From Capsaspora owczarzaki ATCC 30864 (lineage: Eukaryota > Opisthokonta > Filasterea), in assembly GCF_000151315.2 (NCBI RefSeq), contig NW_011887295.1, positions 1,237,205 through 1,301,204 of the forward strand: a stretch of DNA of 64,000 bases, written 5' to 3'. Each line of letters starts with the position of its first letter. The first letter of the stretch is position 1. The notes under the pieces were generated by a model. The model was not told the DNA's origin. It did no database searches and was given only the letters and a program-made list of their open reading frames with translations. Both the position numbers and the translations under genes were made by a program. Of this stretch, positions 56,313 through 64,000 are shown piece by piece.

Positions 56313-58049
56313 TCAAGTGCGCGCAACGTGCTTGGAAATACGTTGAACAAACACGTCGGGAGTAACAACGTCGACGCCGGCCTGGAGCAACGAAGCGCAC
56401 GTGGCAACATCCTGCACCGAATTGGTCCAGACGTGCACTGGAATGAGCGTGTACGAGTCGGCGGACTGAATGTTGCGCGGCAAGGCGTTGATCTTGGCTG
56501 CGAGCGTCTGCGGCGTTTCAAAGGTGCCGCTCCACAGGTTGTAGCGTCCGCCAATCACAGGCTTGCCGTTCATCCAGGTCAGTGAGCCGTTGAGCAGGGC
56601 ATAGTTGTCGTAAGGGTAGAGGAAGACCGCGTCGACGTTGGGCTCGGCGATCAGACTGTCGAGGTTGTTGGTCGGGTTGTCGTTGTCGGTGGTGATGACA
56701 TTGACAATCCGCAGATCGGTCGCCGCCATAAAGTCGGACGTCAGCGTCGAGAACTCGGCCATGTTGGGCAGGCTGTTGGGATAGCCATAGCCGAGGCCCG
56801 AGGGCGCGGCGACGAAAAAGTCGCGGCCGGGCATGCCAGCCGTGGTGCCGTTCGAGGCCGTGTCGTACAGGTACTGCATGACGGCAGGAGCGAGCTCGAA
56901 GAGCGCTGGAGAAATCGTCCATCCAAGGTTGGTCTTGCCCTTGGCGGTGGTATTGTACCAGGCCATAAAGCTGGTGAGCAGCCACTGAATGTTGTCGCCG
57001 TCCGTCATCAAGAAGCAGACAGTGTGGACGGCCGGCGGCGGCGACGGCACGTCATTCGCATGCGTCTTTTGGGTGAGCGCAAACGTGCTGGACACATTCA
57101 GGTTGGCCAGGACGGACAGGTTGATGGCCCAGTCCGCAGCATGCACGACGGCGTGGTGCTCCGAGGCAAACCCGACCAATCCGTTTTCGCTGACACCCCA
57201 GCCAAACAGCGCGGCAAGCGGCGACTGGTCGAGCCGAGAGAAGGCGCGTTTCGCGGTGGCAGACGCGTTCAGATCGCTCGTAATGAAATAGCTGAACGAC
57301 TGAGAAAACACAGTCCAATCGCTGAGCTGGTCTGGCATGGCGGTGGTCTGGAAGGTAATGGTCGTGTTGCTGAAGGCGGATCCGAATGTGTCGAGGGCCC
57401 AATCAAAGCTGCGACCGGTCGAAGCGCGGACGTCGTAGAGCTGGACAAGGCCGAGCGATTGCAGGAGCGGCACGTTGGTGGGATCGGTCGCAATGGCGCC
57501 TGGCACGGCGGCGCACACGGACAGCGCGACGTTGACCGAGTCGCCGAACGACGGGTTGGCGCCATCGTACAGGACAAACCCGGCAATGGACGAGCGGAAG
57601 CGGGTGAGCACGGCGGTGAGGTTGCGCTCGATCGAGTGGTCGGGCGTAACGCCGAACGAGAGCGCGGCCTGCTCCAGCCACAGCACAAAGTCCTGCGAGG
57701 TCCCCGCGAGCGTGCTGTTCGACGAGAAGCGGTAGAGCGCAGGTCGGCCGTTGCGTGCAAGCTGGCCCTGCAGCGTGTTGACAAGCACGCGCTGGGCGAC
57801 GGACAGGTACGCGTCGTCAATCGTCACGACGACCGCGGCGGGAAGCGGCGAGCTCGGGTACGGGCTGCCGGCAATCCGCTTGGCATGAGCGGGTTGGCCG
57901 CCCACGCCTGCGAGCACCACGAGCACCGCCACCAGCATCATCATCATCATGTGCATCATCATCATCTTTGTCATCGTTGGCGTTGTCATCGTCAGCTTGG
58001 GGCTGGCACGCACGGCGGCGACGCGTGCTGGGATTGAGCCGCGGCGCAT
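56313..58049 (-). CDS. Secreted GxGYxYP-family protein (putative glycoside hydrolase)
   Basis: Single minus-strand exon, 578 aa from the first ATG. Contains GLGYGYPNSLP, the motif that names the GxGYxYP family of putative carbohydrate-active enzymes, plus VCFLMTDGDNIQW and PVIGGRYNLW; function in the family is not firmly established. Many NxS/T sites fit secretion. The signal peptide is odd: the hydrophobic core LVAVLVVLAGVGG is preceded by a methionine run written by ATG repeats (57935-57972 region). Several in-frame ATGs mean the true start could be 58049, 57989 or one in the Met run; a start at 57989 or later gives a more typical signal peptide. Confidence 0.85.
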   Translation of the reverse strand: MRRGSIPARVAAVRASPKLTMTTPTMTKMMMMHMMMMMLVAVLVVLAGVGGQPAHAKRIAGSPYPSSPLPAAVVVTIDDAYLSVAQRVLVNTLQGQLARNGRPALYRFSSNSTLAGTSQDFVLWLEQAALSFGVTPDHSIERNLTAVLTRFRSSIAGFVLYDGANPSFGDSVNVALSVCAAVPGAIATDPTNVPLLQSLGLVQLYDVRASTGRSFDWALDTFGSAFSNTTITFQTTAMPDQLSDWTVFSQSFSYFITSDLNASATAKRAFSRLDQSPLAALFGWGVSENGLVGFASEHHAVVHAADWAINLSVLANLNVSSTFALTQKTHANDVPSPPPAVHTVCFLMTDGDNIQWLLTSFMAWYNTTAKGKTNLGWTISPALFELAPAVMQYLYDTASNGTTAGMPGRDFFVAAPSGLGYGYPNSLPNMAEFSTLTSDFMAATDLRIVNVITTDNDNPTNNLDSLIAEPNVDAVFLYPYDNYALLNGSLTWMNGKPVIGGRYNLWSGTFETPQTLAAKINALPRNIQSADSYTLIPVHVWTNSVQDVATCASLLQAGVDVVTPDVFVQRISKHVART

Positions 58050-58625
58050 TGTTAATAAATTGCCGTTAAATGATGGCTGGAGCGGGTTAAAAAAAAAACA
58101 ATCAAACGTTAAAGATCAAAACAAACAAACGCAACGCAACGAATTCGATCAATAAAGTTGGTTACAGCACAAACCAGAAGGGAATAAAAAAAAAAGTGGA
58201 ATGAAGAACGACCGAGTTTACATTGAGACCGAAAAACGCCTCTCGGAAATCGACATCTGCCGCGATTTCGGCGACTCTATTCGAACGCCCTCCCTCCCCC
58301 CCAAACAACAGCAAAGTCATCGCAATGCATAGTGTGTGTCAAGTCGGGGCAGCGGTTGAGAGAGTACAGTCCAACAAGCTTGGCCCTTCGGTTTTTTTTT
58401 TTTTTTCGTTTTTCTGGTCCTGCCTTTTCCTGCGAACATGCAATTCCACAATTCTGCAAATTTGTTTGGTTTTTTTTTCTCTGTCATCCAATAAAGATCG
58501 CTCCGAAAAAAAGCGAATAATTGAGAGAAGATCAACATTCTGCTTTTGGATGCGATTTCATTCCATCTTTTTTTTTTTTTTTCTTCTTCTTCTTCTTCTT
58601 TTTCGTTCTTCTTTGTCTTTTCATC
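58050..58625. promoter_or_regulatory. Shared divergent promoter region
   Basis: 576 bases between the starts of the GxGYxYP gene (minus) and the RING gene (plus). T-rich with a TTC run next to the RING start. Both promoters are inferred to lie here; no specific site is identified. Confidence 0.45.
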
Positions 58626-60446
58626 ATGGTCAAAGCACAACCCGTCGTGGCTGCGAAGGGCATTCGCGTGCTGCTCTCCCGCATTGGAGGTGAGTCGTTT
58701 CCTCGGAAATCCGCCCGTCTGCAACGGAGGATGTCATCATGCAATGTAACGAGAAGCCGGAAGCCGGAAGACAGAGGAGCGAAGGAGGGCAACAGCGTTT
58801 GTTTGGATGTTCGCCAAGACATTTGTTGCCGTCTCGCTTTTTTCGCTTTTTTGCTGTGTTGCTCTTGTTCTGCGCGTCCCAACGAACGGAACACGCCGCA
58901 AAAACGACGACGATTTCCTGACAAGCAGACAAAGCATGAAAATGATCAAAGCGAAACAGAACAAGAATGAGCCTCAAAAGAAAAAGAACAAAAGAAAAAG
59001 AAAGAAAAAAATCCGAAATAAATCAAAGTTTCGATGACGCGAGCGTTTTGAGCGTTGTTCTATGACGTGAAAGATGGCTTCACCACACATGCTCTGACCT
59101 TTTGACCTTTGACAATTAAAATTGTTTATGTGTTTTTTGTGCAGCGCTCGCGGGCCCTGGCGCCAAGACGGCGTCGCAGTCGACGACCACGCGAACCTAC
59201 GCGACAACAACGACAACCACCAGGGCCGCCCTGCAAATCCCGCCGACCTTCGACGCGACGACCAAGACCACGGGCGCGGGTGCTGCTGTGCTGCCGTACG
59301 CCAACATCCCCGTGTCGCCGGCGTACGCAGCGACGCGCTCGGGCAACAACAGCGTCTCCATCCAGGCGGCGCACGGCCCGTCCCCGCTCGTCCACCCCGC
59401 CGTGATTGAGCTCGGCAGCCATCACCATGCGCGGCTCTTCCACTCGTCTGCGTCCCAGGCATCCCGCTCAGCGGCCTACCGACGCCTCCACGGCGAGCAC
59501 TCTGAGCCGGTCGCCGTCGCCATGCCCATCAATGGCGCGTTCCAGTTTGGCGAGATGGTCCGCCGCGCGTTCGGCAACTCCGCCGGCTCGCTGGCAGCCA
59601 CCCTCGGCGCTGTCGGCCTTGCTGTTTGTCTAGGTATGGGTGGTATTCTTTTGGTTGTTGGGGGAAGTTGGCTTGGGAGTTGGATCCGGTTCAATCCAAA
59701 AATGGACGGTTGGCGTTCAAGTTCCTCGTCCCTCACCACCAGACCTTTTGCTTTTGTTGCTGGCTTGACATTTCTGTGCCAACTCGTCGTAGCGTTCAAG
59801 GACGTGTTTGCGCACGATCGCGAATCGGCGGACACCGCCGACGCTCCTGCTCCCTCTCCCCACGTTGTCAACAAGCCCCTGGACCCCGCCGCTAACGTGC
59901 GCTTCCTGGAGGCCCACAACGACGCCCTTGTCGACCACAACGTCAAGCTCATGAGCACCCAGGCCGACATGGCTGCCAAGCTTGAGTCATCTGAGTCTGC
60001 CATCGCTCGTCTTCACGAAGAGGTGCGTTTGTTGCTGTTTTCTTCTTGACTTGCGGATGTCTTTCATTGCCTTTTCTCACCTCTCGTTTCTTCATTCATG
60101 CGTTTTCTTTTTTTGTTTCTGCTTTCTGTAGATGGAGGCAGTTCGAAACCAGCTCGCTTTAGAGCAACAGCGCTTTGCGCTTGAGACGCAACGACAACAA
60201 CACGAGTTTGAAGTGGCGATGCAACAACATCAACACCAAGTCAGGCGTTTAGAAGACCAGCAAGTCATGCTGGAAGGTGAAATCATGTGTATCGCGTGCA
60301 ACGATCAGCCAAGGAACGTCACCTACGGCTCGTGTCGGCATCATGTGGTTTGCACCGACTGTGACACTAAAATTCTGCGAAACGGCAATGCGTGCCCGGT
60401 ATGCCGCGCCGCGATCACTCAGCGTGTTCAGCATTTTGTTACGTGA
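58626..60446 (+). CDS. Membrane RING-finger protein, probably a mitochondrial E3 ubiquitin ligase
   Basis: Four exons: 58626-58689, 59145-59633, 59793-60022, 60132-60446, giving 365 aa. N-terminus is basic and Thr/Ala-rich with RTYA, which fits a mitochondrial targeting sequence (inference). A hydrophobic stretch about 168-185 (SLAATLGAVGLAVCL) is followed by a coiled coil (Glu/Gln-rich, 240-310) and a C-terminal RING: CIAC, CRHHVVCTDC, CPVC at about 315-351, of the C3HC4 type seen in MUL1 and IAP ligases. RING ligases bring E2-ubiquitin to substrates. Intron 2 (59634-59792) is 159 bases, a multiple of three, and has no stop in frame; if retained it would add 53 residues including more hydrophobic sequence. 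Its T-rich, non-GC3 codon use argues that it is an intron. Poly(A) signal 38 bases after the stop. Confidence 0.87.
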
Positions 60447-60483
60447 TTGCACTCTCACGCAAAGAGGCGCTTTGGCATTGTCG

Positions 60484-60489
60484 AATAAA
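60484..60489 (+). terminator. Poly(A) signal AATAAA of the RING gene
   Basis: Canonical hexamer 38 bases after the RING stop codon, followed by T/G-rich DNA. Confidence 0.7.
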
Positions 60490-60532
60490 ACCATTTCCCA
60501 AAGCGAATCGGTCTCACCACTGTCATCCTTTG

Positions 60533-60538
60533 TTTATT
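60533..60538 (-). terminator. Poly(A) signal AATAAA of the sorting nexin, overlapping its stop
   Basis: The minus strand reads TAAATAAA: the last A of the stop codon is the first A of the AATAAA hexamer. The 3' UTR would therefore be only about 20-30 bases. It faces the RING gene's signal 43 bases away. Confidence 0.7.
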
Positions 60539-63500
60539 TATGAATCAAGAAGACCGTCAGCGATTGTGCGAATGGTGGTCCAAGACGCGCTCAGCTGAAA
60601 CGACAAAACCAACGGCAAGCATGTGAGTCAGCGACTTTGCCGAATTTTCTACAAAAAACGAAAAAAAAAACCAAAAAAACGCAAACAAATTCACAGCGCA
60701 CTGTACCTCTTGATTTCCAACCACCTGGGACGATGCTAGTAACTGAATTGCTTGAGGCACATGTGCGAGATAGATATGCAATAGCCGTGCCTCCAGCGCG
60801 ACACACTGCCGCGCAAACACTGATCGAGGGTCTTTTCCGAAAATGCTAACTCCGGCATCAATGTCACCACTTGCGGCCAAGGACGTGTGTGGATTCGAAG
60901 CAGTGGGAGCGAGAGTCTGTGAGGCAGGGCAAGTGTACGGTCAGTAACGAAGGAATGAAGCATTCTACAAACAAGCAAACAAACAAACAAACGAAAAAAA
61001 AAAACATCGCGGCCAAACCTCCAGCCCATCGTCCTTCTTGGAGACGGCACCCTTGAGCGTGCGCATACTGTTCTTCAAAAAGGAAGACGCGCGCACAAGA
61101 TGTTGATCTTGACTGCCTTTCCCGGCCCTGTCTGTAACTCGATGATACAGATCCTGTTCGATTTGCTCGTTCAGTGAGTTGTTGGTCGATTTCACGAGAT
61201 GAAAGATTGGATGGACACAAAAAAACGATATACTCCAAACCTTAAAGCTGGAAATGACGTCGAGCATGTAGTTCAGGTGATCAGACACGGATTCCTCTTC
61301 GATGTCGGCCTGCAGTGGCGCAAGGGGAGAAGTCAATGAAACGTCACGAACGACCATGTGCCCAAAAGCAAAGGACGTACTTTAGAAGCAGCTGTTTGGG
61401 CGACGCGTCCGAAGGATTGGCCAAGCTGCACGAATGATTTCGCAAGCAGCTCGCAATGCGCACATGCAGGATCCCAAGTATGGGTGAGAGGTGATTCACT
61501 GTTGTTGTTGTGCAAACACCAAAAGGCCGCATGCATATCCGGCATTGAGTCAAATGAAACGCATTTGAGTGAGAAGAAGCAAGGCGCGAAAATACGTACC
61601 CGAACTCGGCTGCAAGTCGGTGCATATCTGCCTCCAATTCTACAAGAAGGAGTTCCAGCGCATAAAGCAGCAAGTCAGTTAAGCGGCATGACATAAATGG
61701 TGCCAAAACCAATCAATGGAACGAGTCGCATACCTCGCGACCGCAAAATCATTCTGTCGCAGACTTGCACAAGCAACTCAAACCCATCATACAGTCTTCG
61801 TGTCTACATGAGCAAAGGAGAGTTTGATCCAAGAATTGGTGGTGAGATCACTCGGTGGTGCTGTTGATTGGGGGGGGGAAGGGACACGATGCAAGATTGA
61901 AGAAACACAAACCTTCTCTCCAAGATCAACAATCTGCTCGGGCGTCAGACTGGGTCCCTCTGGAAGAATAATTGCCGGTTCTTCTTTGACATCCTTGAAA
62001 AAGAGCTTGAACTTTGCCAAAAAATCCTGCACAGCACGAAAGTTAGCAGCAACAAAAACAAAACGTCGCAATCTCGTGCATCTCAATCACTGCAGTTACA
62101 GGAGAGGTGTCGGAAAGGAAAAACTGCAAAGCATCGTCATCTTTTAGCACGGGATGCCGGCCCACAAAGTTCAGCAGCCGTCTGAGGGAAATTTGACGGG
62201 ATTCCAAAAATCGATCGTCGTGCTCTGCATGACCAGAAAAACAAATGAGTTGTTGTTGTTGTTGTTGTTGCTCCACCAAACAAGGACACAAACAAAAAAA
62301 AGTAAGAGGAGTCTCTCACCTCCTATCTTGCCCTTCTTCGGGAGCTGCGGCAGTATGCGGAAAGGATACCTCCGAACCAAGTAATCGTCGAGAGCCTCGA
62401 AATCAGTGTATCGCCGAATGACTTTCAGGCCACGGGACTTGGAAATGACCGTGTACGTGTTATGTTTGAAGATCAGACCGGATTTCTCGCGAACTAATGC
62501 GAGCTCGATCGATTCCCACTGCAGAATGTGGCTAAAGCTGCTGTTGTATCGACGGGCCACCTCGCGCGCCCGATGAATGCGCTGCGTTTGATCTCCGGGC
62601 GTCGTCGATATGCTTGTTGTAGGAGATGGAATGGAGGTTGCTGCCGCGGAGGGAAGCGATTCTTTCGAGGCAGTCGGTGAAGATGAAGCCGCCATTCCGC
62701 CGCTCGTCGACTTGCTGCGTGGAGGGCGTTTTGGAGTGCTGCCCCCTTGACCGGCATCCGAAACGGCGTCGCTGGGGTTGGACCCAGCCGCACCCGGCCC
62801 GCTTGCAGACGGCGAAGAATCGAATGGAAACACTTCGTCAAGAGCAGTCTCGGCAATCCATTCTGGCAAGATGGAAAAGCTCGTGATGCCGCTGGTGTTC
62901 CATTCTGCCTGGCGTCGCAGAGACTGCAACTCGAGGAACAAGTCGTTGACATCTCGGAGCTGCGGAATCGGGAGCTCTGGCAAAAATCAAAGTCAATGTT
63001 CCCAAAAAAAAAAAAATCCAAGTCACTCCAGCGATCAGTCCAAAGCATTCAGTCCAAACCCCTACCTCTTAGTTTGGCGAGCTCTGCTTCGCTAACAGGA
63101 TAGCCTCGCTGGACCAATGCAACGAGAGCGAGTGCTGCGAACAATCCATCGCGTGCCAGGCATCCATTTTGGGCTTCGTCCACGACGTTCCAGACCTGCG
63201 AAACCAGCAACAGTCGTCCCGAATGGGAGACGAGCAAGTTGAGTTGAAACCACAATACAAGCCAATCCAATGCATGGATGTTTTGAATTGGGTCGGGACA
63301 ATGGAGCCAAGTGGCTTTGGGTGCTGCGAGATTGAATGCTGAGCAACAATTCGACCTCAAACGACCACACTCACATCGGCGAGCACAGTCCGCGGCAGTC
63401 CTGAGCGTGACAAGATGCAGTGAACAGCATCGCTTGAGACGAGAGCGCTCGACGTGGCGACGCGGCTGGACGGTGCCGATGCATGATAGGATTCTGGTGA

Positions 63501-63753
63501 CCCGGCCACCGCAGCCTGGTACAGCTGGATGTACAGCGGCGGCTGCTGTTGCACTTTGAGATTTACAGAATCAAGACATCAGGGGGGCAATACAAGTAGG
63601 AAATCGGGTTTGCAAAGTGAGCGCGGCGAGGGCAAAAACAAGTGCTGCGAGATTGAAATTGCGGATCAAAGTTACAGGTTAACGCGAGCGACAAGAGCGG
63701 CATTGAATAAAGAGGAATGACTGACAATACTTCGACTGGTATGGATGATCCAT
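60538..63753 (-). CDS. SNX8: Sorting nexin SNX8/Mvp1 type (EH-like, PX, BAR)
   Basis: Endosomal PI3P-binding, membrane-shaping protein. Thirteen exons on the minus strand: 63753-63726, 63553-63375, 63195-63066, 62976-62320, 62224-62100, 62026-61913, 61803-61734, 61639-61600, 61498-61381, 61309-61241, 61153-61019, 60916-60707, 60594-60538; 643 aa, all in frame. An EH-like helical domain about 40-105 (ILSRSGLPRTVLADVWNVVD) is followed by a Ser/Pro linker, a PX domain about 265-375 with the PI3P-site RRYTDF (about 300) and the Mvp1/SNX8 lead-in IELALVREKSGLIFKH, then a BAR-type helical C-terminus (LDVISSFKDLYHR, LEARLLHIYLAHVPQAIQ). The 28-base first exon is the least certain part: its donor is GTCAGT, though it gives the right phase. 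Confidence 0.9.
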
Positions 63754-63903
63754 GAGAATGTAGTTTGTTAGTGGTTTTACTGTTGATACAATGATTTTGG
63801 TACAACAAAAAATAAAGCGCTGCTTGCTTTTTCGGCTTCACCAAAACGAGAAACGAGACGGTTCTGCTTGGTGCCTAGAAAAGGGGCTGTGCTCAATAAA
63901 TAC

Positions 63904-64000
63904 ATGCATCAGGCTACCGACCAGCGACAGCCGATTGCCATCGTGAACGGCCGGCTTGTTCTGCTAGAGTCGCTTGCCATGCCGTGTCTCGGACCAGTCA
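63904..64000 (+). CDS. Possible N-terminal fragment of a plus-strand gene (3' partial)
   Basis: From ATG 63904 the frame stays open to the window edge with GC-rich codons like genuine exons here (DQRQPIAIVNGRLVLLESL). I do not recognise it from 32 residues. The antisense frame (ATG at 63980, then GTAGCC) is a weaker alternative because of rarer codons. Confidence 0.35.
   Translation, partial: MHQATDQRQPIAIVNGRLVLLESLAMPCLGPV

Noticed and set aside
59634-59792. Treating this stretch as coding in the RING gene
   Set aside because: It stays open and adds a hydrophobic run, but codon use is T-rich and unlike the flanks, and GT/AG ends plus a TTGAC branch-like site fit an intron. Kept as possible retention only.
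1-64000. Virus-like elements, reverse transcriptase, integrase or transposase genes
   Set aside because: No matching motifs or long terminal or inverted repeats were seen on either strand.

Overview
This window looks like nuclear DNA of a unicellular relative of animals (a holozoan protist). A filasterean such as Capsaspora is my best guess, not a demonstrated identity. Coding DNA is GC-rich at third positions. Introns are T-rich and spliceosomal (GT-AG, one GC-AG). The gene set mixes core eukaryotic housekeeping genes with animal-style extracellular and signalling domains: EGF, somatomedin B, a lipoprotein N-domain-like region, LRR receptors with phosphotyrosine-type tails, RGS, KANSL2. I saw no operons, CRISPR arrays, tRNA or rRNA genes, transposase, reverse transcriptase or virus-like genes.

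Layout. 1-14.6 kb: one giant, almost certainly secreted protein, open at the left edge and interrupted by a 249-base N gap. It joins a vitellogenin/lipoprotein N-terminal-like helical region, a LECT2/M23-like pseudo-peptidase, about 17 'D-T-P-P' beta-sandwich repeats, a GH16/LamG-like jelly roll, seven EGF modules and a C-terminal somatomedin B domain. 15-22.3 kb: proteasome subunit Rpn2, RNA polymerase subunit RPB5, and complex I subunit NDUFB8 in convergent orientation. 23.3 kb: a divergent single ubiquitin-like ORF behind a duplicated 88-base block. 24-33.7 kb: two tandem paralogous LRR transmembrane receptors on the minus strand, assembled from twenty and seventeen 72-base exons respectively, one repeat per exon, with a shared promoter block. 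One has a 133-residue cytoplasmic tail carrying seven tyrosines in SH2/PTB-type motifs and no kinase. 35.5-46.9 kb: a small ankyrin protein, RanGAP, a TBC1D12/14-type Rab GAP and a large RGS protein, all on the plus strand. 47.3-53 kb, minus strand: an unrecognised Ser/Ala-rich protein and mitofilin MIC60. 53.8-64 kb: KANSL2, a secreted GxGYxYP-family protein, a membrane RING protein, a SNX8/Mvp1-type sorting nexin and a fragment at the right edge.

Functionally this is a normal eukaryotic gene neighbourhood, not a gene cluster with one job. The parts that look lineage-specific are the giant extracellular protein and the LRR receptor pair. Together they suggest a cell-surface and matrix repertoire wired to tyrosine phosphorylation. 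Exon coordinates come from reading splice signals, reading frame and family alignment by eye; every multi-exon model closes in frame.
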